64,000 bases of DNA from Rutidosis leptorrhynchoides (lineage: Eukaryota > Streptophyta > Magnoliopsida > Asterales > Asteraceae): contig NC_092335.1 in assembly GCF_046630445.1 (NCBI RefSeq), forward strand, positions 7,669,501 to 7,733,500, read 5' to 3'. Shown one piece after another: positions 57,236-64,000 of the stretch (the first letter of the stretch is position 1; each line of letters starts with the position of its first letter). The translations under genes were made by a program, and so were the position numbers. The notes below the pieces were generated by a model. That model saw only the letters and a list, made by a program, of their open reading frames with translations. It made no database searches and had not been told where the DNA came from.

Positions 57236-57576
57236 GTTTTTAAGATCAAAACGAAAAAAAATCAAGAGATGAAAAGGCTCTAGATTTTCGTTTTGATCTT
57301 TCTTGGAACAATGGTTAACCTGGCTCCTAAACTGCCATCAGCTGCAGAGTCCGAGGGAAGCTCCGGTCTGGTTAGCCGGTTGGCAATGTCAGGAGATAAA
57401 TTTGATTTAAGGAATTAAAGTTGGATTTAAATCGTTTTGAGATATTAAAGTATGACCGGTGCTTTCTTTGTGTGGCTAAATTTGGCAATAATCATACATA
57501 ATCATTCATTGCATTGAACTGTTGTACTCTTTTGCTTCAGAAATTCTTTTTTTTTTTTTTTTTTTTTATTATTATA
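57236..57576 (-). promoter_or_regulatory. Upstream region of acid phosphatase gene
   Basis: No clear TATA box found in the first 150 bp. A T run at 57548-57567 and the gypsy-like element at 57577 limit the promoter to about 340 bp. Confidence 0.4.
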
Positions 57577-59411
57577 TGAAATGCCCTTTTTATTTTATTT
57601 TTTTTATTTTATAAATACACACATTATAATCTTAACCACTTTCAAGGTATAAAGTAACGACATTCCCAAAAAAACGCATAACTTTTGTATTTTACAGTTG
57701 GCATATTTACACCACCGCCTGTAGACCATACGAATCCATAACAGTAAACTTTGATAAGACTCTTAATATAAAACTCCAAAACTATATCGACTATGTTGAC
57801 AACAAAACAAGGGCGACTGTTCAAGCTAGCATGTACAAACCGGTAATTCAATGAGCACTTGGAAACACTTACTCACGCGTTAATCCACTTCTATGTCCTT
57901 GCAAAATTCATTCCCTTCCCGGTGACCTACCTTTTCTTCTATTACTCGAGTACCTATAAAACATTTAAACAACTATCGGGTAAGCATTAAATGCTTAGTG
58001 AGTAGTAAGCGGGAAATCAAGTAGGCAACTATATCATCATTCACTTATCATATAGTATGCATCATAGGAATCATCATTTCTACATATTGATAACATTGGC
58101 CAATGTATTCATAATCCATAACATGATCCACATGATGTCATAAGACATCCATAATCCATAACATGATCCACATGATGTCATAAGACATCCATAATCCATA
58201 ACTTTTCCATATGATGACATAGCATATCAATATGACAACATCATCATAAATATGGTTATTATATAACATGTAAATAAACCATCTCGCAATTAAGTGAATC
58301 TATAACGAATCACCTAACCACAGACCCCGTTAATCCCCCACATAATACTCACCTTGGGTTTGCCACAACAATGAATACAATGTACATTCAACAACAAGCT
58401 TCCTTCCTTTCTTCAAACATCTAACAATTAACACATATAATAACATTCAAACATTTAACATATATGTAAACATTTAACATATAATCATCTAATAAAATCA
58501 CACTATTTTTAAAAAAACCCTAAACTTCTACATTTAAGCATTCTCTCCATTTCATCAATTATTCATTACCATTATCTATAACATTCTTTCATCTCCCATC
58601 CATCATTTATCAATTTCTTCCTCATTAACCAATTAGAGTTTAAGTTCAAACCCCAAATCATCAATCAAATTTTACTCTCTTTCATCTCAACAATAATTGT
58701 ATACACATATACATACATAATTAACTTAATCATATACCATCTTCACCAATTCTATAATTAGGGTTTATATAAAGAACACTAACTTTTCGATTACATTACT
58801 TACTATTTATTTTACCAATTAACATACAATCATACATATATCTCTTTTATATCTATCTTAATCATTTTCCCCAATTTTCACGATAACGATTCGTGACAAG
58901 AACCCCAATTTACCAATTAACTTCATAATTTACTTAATAGCAATTATATATATCATCTCTACCCCCAAATTTATATGATTAGGGTTTATATATCACAAAC
59001 CCTAGACAACAATTAAACCAAGCTACTACTACATAATTAGGACTTATTTACCTTGAGTAAGAGATAACTCCCATGACTTGAGAATAGCAACTACTACTTA
59101 ATTAATTTGTTGGATCAAAATACATTCATTTGTTTTCTCCCTTGAATCGCCATGTATTTATTATTGCTTTTTAAAAAAATAATAAACACAAACAGATTGT
59201 GAGGAATTCGCTGGAAGCATCCAGCCTTTTGATCAAGCTACATAAATTGTACACTTTAGTCACCATAGTATGCAGGTTTGCCGAAACAGTCCCTTCCAAT
59301 TTTCGTTTTTATCAAAACAGTCCCTCCCCATATAATATCAATATTATTAATTATTTATTTATTAGATATTTCACAACACAAAATTTAAATTATAAAATTT
59401 AGAATGTTACA
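57577..59411 (-). repeat. 3' LTR of element C
   Basis: 1,835 bp, TGAAATGCCC...GAATGTTACA, so on the minus strand it begins TGTAACATTC. Its first 850 bp match 62978-64000. After it, minus-strand ACGAGAGAGAGT forms a purine tract against the LTR. It contains a 40-bp tandem repeat and AT-rich sequence. Confidence 0.85.
58111..58202. repeat. 40-bp minisatellite in 3' LTR of C (two and a bit units)
   Basis: Unit ATAATCCATAACATGATCCA plus CATGATGTCATAAGACATCC at 58111 and 58151, partial third at 58191. Confidence 0.9.
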
Positions 59412-62400
59412 ACTCTCTCTCGTTATTCGATTCGTGTCCTCACGAACACTCTATATACCTTCCGTGACAGACTTTTAGCTTTCATCCTTTAAGTTTTCCT
59501 TCAAATTCAAACCTCCATATTTGTTTTGGATTCCTTTACGTGCCTCAACTCACCTTGTCTCGATTTTAAGTTAACAATATGATGTCTTTATATCTTTACT
59601 ACTCCTCCGTTAGTGGAAGCGCGCTAATAATTTAACTTTCGTATAAACTATTTCATATTTTATAGTTATATAAATATAAATATATTTTTCCATCACCTTT
59701 CCTCTTTCTTCCTACTTTTTTTTATATCTACTATTTCTTCATTGTAGTTATTCAAGCCTCAATAGTGATCCCCATTCATGAAATTTTTTACATCTGACTC
59801 TCCATTCTTAACTCTTCACCCTTGTTGTTATTATTATTATTATCATTTTTTTAAATAGTCCATGTTTGGCTTAACCATAAATATCCATTTAACATTGCTT
59901 ACCAATTAATCGTATTCTTTTGGATTTCTTAGTATCTTCTACATTATCTGCAATATTACAATTATCAAATCTTACTTTCGTGTTTATAAAAATAACACAA
60001 TTTTCATTATGGTACTAACGTTTTACCTTTTTTCAGATCATTATTAACAATAGAATAATGTTTTACACTCGCAATGTATTAACAACATTACAGTAATTGT
60101 AATCATACTCTTGATTAAATTTCAAGGAGATAATTACTTACAATTCTTAGATTCTCTCTTATCATTAATATCATTTTGTCTGGTTAACTAGTCACTTTAA
60201 TTCTTTTAGTCACTTTAATTCTTTAACTATCTCTACCTATCTTTCCTTTCAAACTTTCCGAAATAGTCATTTTTTTTATTAGTCAAATCAACTCGTACTT
60301 ACTCGTAGAGGAAATACATCTTCTATGTCATCTCTACCATAGCATGATTTATCATTTGGTTTTACTCAACAACCATTTTTTTCGTTTCTTTCATACCACA
60401 TATTAATATTAATATTAATTATACATTTCCTTCCTTTGTTTCAACTATTAAGATCTTAAACAGCTTTTTTACTTACATTAAATCATCTACTAATCTTTGT
60501 CACTTTTATCTTAGATAACTTATTTGTGACCTTAACCACGATGTAAATCCCGTTATTTATATACATTCCTCACTTTCAGGAATAATTCACTTATATTAAT
60601 TAAATTGGTTGTCATAGAACTTCAATCTTGCTTCATAATCTAGTTATTTATATGTAACATAGTGCACTATCACTGTCATCCTTGCATATTAGTTCTACAT
60701 ACTCTCTTAATTAATATCTAATTTTATCTACTCCGAATGCAACAATTTATATTACCCTATTTATCACAATTAGTCATTTAATCCCATCATAATTGTAATA
60801 AGCTCGGCCAAATCTAACATCCCTGTCATTTCACTTATCCAGAGTCCATACTAGTTGTTTTTTTAACAAACTTAATATCTTATTTGTTAAGTATTCGGAT
60901 CTGAATACATCCTTCCGACTAATAAAAATTTCGAAGCCATGGCTTAAAAGAAACATTATCGTTTTATCCTCGCTCGTTCCGTGATCTAACTTCACATTAC
61001 AATTGTTACCACCGTATCTCCTCTCATATATATTAATTAATTAACATTCTAAATTATATCATATTACATGGTCAGTCTTGCTTTTTAACTTTAACCTTAA
61101 TTTACATATAGCCCATTCATCAATCGTCTTATGACTTTGAATAAATTTTAGACACCTATTGTACTAATTGACCTAGCTTACTTTAAAGTCATGAAGTCTT
61201 CTATATCCACATACTATCCCTTCCAACTACTACTATAACGTTTTATCACATTCTCTTATTTTCTACTAGTTATCATTTGCACTAAATCACATCATCATGT
61301 CAACTCATTTTCTCAGACTCATACCCTATCTTTGTTGATTAACTTGATTCGTAAGGTACACTTTAATGTTCACATTTCTTTGTTTCGTCGATCGTGGGTT
61401 TTATAACTGTTAGGTGTACTTGGATTTCTTTTGTTTTAAAACGTTTCTTAACCTACTGTGAATTCATCAACTTTTCTATTAAGATTTTTATTTCCCCTCT
61501 TTCATGTCTCATATATAGATATCCTTCGTTACAAAATTAAGTAAACATGTATTACATTATTTTTAATTTTCTTTTTAAAGCGCTGTGCTCCCATTTGAGC
61601 TCTTTTAAGGTCATTTTAATTAACTTTATCTACATGTATCCCTCCTTTAAGTCGTTTTTACAATATCGATACTCAAATGAGTTAATATCACCCATTTCAT
61701 CATAATAACTACTTTTGTTCGTTTATCCCTTGTATCATCTTTTCTTCTTTTCAAAATTTGGGTTACAACTACTACTTTGTTTAATATGATTTAACATTTT
61801 ACATGATATTACATTATCTCATGTTTATCATTTTCTTAAGATTTCATTGGTAATGCCATGAATATACGCTTATCTCTTATTTGAATGCACAGATGTCCTC
61901 CATCACTTTTTATACAAGTAACTATCCTCGGTTCCGAACCTTACTTGATGGTCTCGAACCTTCCACCTGCTTTAGTATAATACGATCATGTTGGCCTGGC
62001 ATCACCATATTATGCTAAGTTCATATTTCCAGTTCTACATCACGAGGTATTGTCGGATTAAACACAAACTACTTGTAGTATCACACATAATCATTCAAAT
62101 TATATATACGTTTAACATGCATGTAATTTACCAACGCTACTATACATACATGTAATGTATATACGTATCTTTTTATTTATTCATCACCTTACATACGTCA
62201 CTTTTAACACTATATATTTAACACTATTTCACTCTTAACGACTTCACATATTTTACATATCACATTCACTTAGCAATTTTTATTAATTCATTAGTCACGC
62301 TTACTTACAATTGGTTTCAAATACCAATCATACATTATTAAATGACAACCTTCATTTACTCCACTAGCAATATACTCATATTATACTAATATACTCATAT

Positions 62401-62977
62401 TATACTTATAGGAACATACACGTTACACACAACTTTTCAACTACTCCCATGCACCTCTAAAATGATAGCCTTTATTTATCGCACTAGCAAAATCATGAAT
62501 ATTCTACTTACTTTGCAATTTTCAACATGCTAACATGCGAATAGAAGCTTCTAACCATCATATCTTACATGTATAACTTTTATGTAAAACTCATACCCAC
62601 TTTACCTTCTTTTTTTTTTTTTAACTAACATTCTTACAAGTCTGATATCATATTCACTTTCAAATTATCTTTCTTAAATCACACAAATATTTATTTTCAA
62701 CGTCTATTATCATAAAACAACCATTTAGAAGAATTTATCACAATTATAAGTCCACAACGACTCTACTACGTAACTAGTACAAGTAGCCAAGTAATTTATT
62801 TAAGTTTACTAATTTCACATACTAATACTAATATACATTATATATCATAAAATATATAAGGAGGAATCATTTTAGGCTTGCACACATCCACTAATCATGC
62901 ACCATATTCAGATTTAAGTGTAGATAATCCTATAGTGGATTATTCAAGTCTCTTAAACCACCGTTGTGATACCAACT
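59412..62977 (-). mobile_element. Internal region of element C, noncoding
   Basis: 3,566 bp between LTRs without any significant open frame on either strand. It is strongly AT-rich and pyrimidine-biased on plus. No gag or pol motif recognised. It is either a LARD-type non-autonomous element or thoroughly decayed. Orientation is from the primer site next to 62978. Confidence 0.75.
62968..62976 (-). other. Primer-binding site of element C
   Basis: Minus strand TTGGTATCA..., the start of an initiator Met tRNA complement, though the following bases (CAACGGTGG) depart from the usual GAGC. It is 1 nt from the LTR start TGAAACGCCC at 62978. Confidence 0.7.
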
Positions 62978-64000
62978 TGAAACGCCCATTTTTTTTTTCT
63001 TTATAAATATACACATTATAATCTTAACCACTTTCAAGGTATAAAGTAACGACATTCCCAAAAAAAACGCATAACTTTTATATTTTACAGTTGGTATATT
63101 TACACCACCGCCTGTAGACCATATGAATCCATAACAATAGATTTTGATAAGACTCTTAATATAAAACTCCGAAACTATATCGACTATGTTGACAACAAAA
63201 CAAGGGCGACTGTTCAAGCTAGCATGTACAAACCGGTAATTCAATGAGCACTTGGAAACACTTACTCACGCGTTAATCCACTTCTATGTCCTTGCAAAAT
63301 TCATTCCCTTCCCGGTGACCCACCTTTTCTTCTATTACTCGAGTACCTATAAAACATTTAAACAACTATCGGGTAAGAATTAAATGCTTAGTGAGTAGTA
63401 TGCGGGAAATCAAGTAGGCAACTATATCATCATTAACTTATCATAGTATGCATCATAGGAATCATCATTTCTACATATTGATAACATTGTCCAATGTATC
63501 CATAATCCATAACATGATCTACATGATCTCATAAGACATTCATAATCCATAACATGATCCACATGATGTCATAAGACATCCATAATCCATAACATGATCC
63601 ACATGATGTCATAAGACATCCATAATCCATAACATTTCCATATGATGCCATAGCATATCAATATGACAAGTTGACAACATCATCATAAATATGGTTATTA
63701 TATAACATGTAAATAAACCATCTCTCAATTAAGTGAATCTATAACGAATCACCTAACCACGGACCCCGTTAATCCCTCACACAATACCCACCATATCAAT
63801 ATGACAACATCATCATAAATATGGTTATTATATAACATGTAAATAAACCATCTCGCAATTAAGTGAATCTATAACGAATCACCTAACCATGGACCCCGTT
63901 AATCCCTCACATAATACTCACCTTGGGTTTGCCACAACAATGAATACAATGTACTTCCAACAACAAGCTTCCTTCCTTTCTTCAAACATCTAAAAATTAA
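62978..64000 (-). repeat. 5' LTR of element C, cut by window end
   Basis: Matches the start of 57577-59411, including the shared tract from TACACACATTATAATC on. It has three full 40-bp units (63502, 63542, 63582) and a segment of about 138 bp duplicated in tandem (63655 and 63793), present once in the other LTR (about 58228-58350). Confidence 0.88.

Noticed and set aside
57642-57851. 69-codon minus ORF, similar to 62930-63244
   Set aside because: It is LTR sequence of element C; the two copies differ in frame length and have no recognisable domain.
58111-63640. CRISPR-like spaced repeats
   Set aside because: The 40-bp units are head-to-tail without spacers and lie in a plant retrotransposon LTR.

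Overview
The window is nuclear DNA of a flowering plant. The evidence is split genes with GT-AG introns, long nested LTR retrotransposons, plant L1, SINE, hAT, Stowaway, Tourist and Helitron-like sequences, and no prokaryotic gene organisation. Several LTR ends (TGAAAGGACCCG..., ...GTTCGGGTCACTACA, ...CCGGGTCGTTACA) look like repeats I associate with the daisy family (Asteraceae). That family call is recognition, not a search result.

Layout. 1-18699: nested, gag-pol-less Ty3-gypsy-type elements on the minus strand. A 9.75-kb element B (5345-15090, TSD ATATA, almost identical 3.07-kb LTRs) sits in the 5' LTR of an older mosaic element A. B carries a possible spliced antisense gene for a small two-helix membrane protein. 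18701-30633: a decayed Ty1-copia element with an 80-bp tandem array, its own small two-helix ORF, and broken gag-PR-IN-RT. It is split by a 7.7-kb Athila-like element (19901-27614, TSD TTACT) whose single gag-protease frame has four stops. 30634-31743: a Helitron-like terminus, a LINE 3' end and a hAT MITE. 32052-35062: a host F-box-associated (FBA) domain gene on the minus strand with UTR introns. 35063-42320: a full-length L1 with intact ORF1 and ORF2, inserted in the 5' end of that gene (17-bp TSD). The 5' end of this L1 contains enolase exon 1 plus intron. 43045-50480: a SINE, then a LINE ORF2 remnant split by a Tat-type gypsy element (43495-50250, TSD CTAAA) with gag-protease but no RT/IN, and a spliced antisense ORF. 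50480-52062: two fold-back elements in (TA)n tracts. 52564-55774: a hAT element, a Stowaway MITE, a decayed LINE and a Tourist-like MITE. 56074-57235: a three-exon acid phosphatase/vegetative storage protein gene (minus). 57577-64000: a gypsy-like element without coding capacity (minus), whose 5' LTR runs off the window.

How it works together. Only two host genes look functional: the FBA-domain gene and the acid phosphatase. Most of the rest is transposable elements. Most LTR elements here lack reverse transcriptase and integrase, and B is extremely young, so B must have moved in trans. The points most worth following are the enolase-L1 chimera, the antisense membrane-protein gene in B with a look-alike in the copia leader, and the intact three-exon antisense gene in the broken Tat element.
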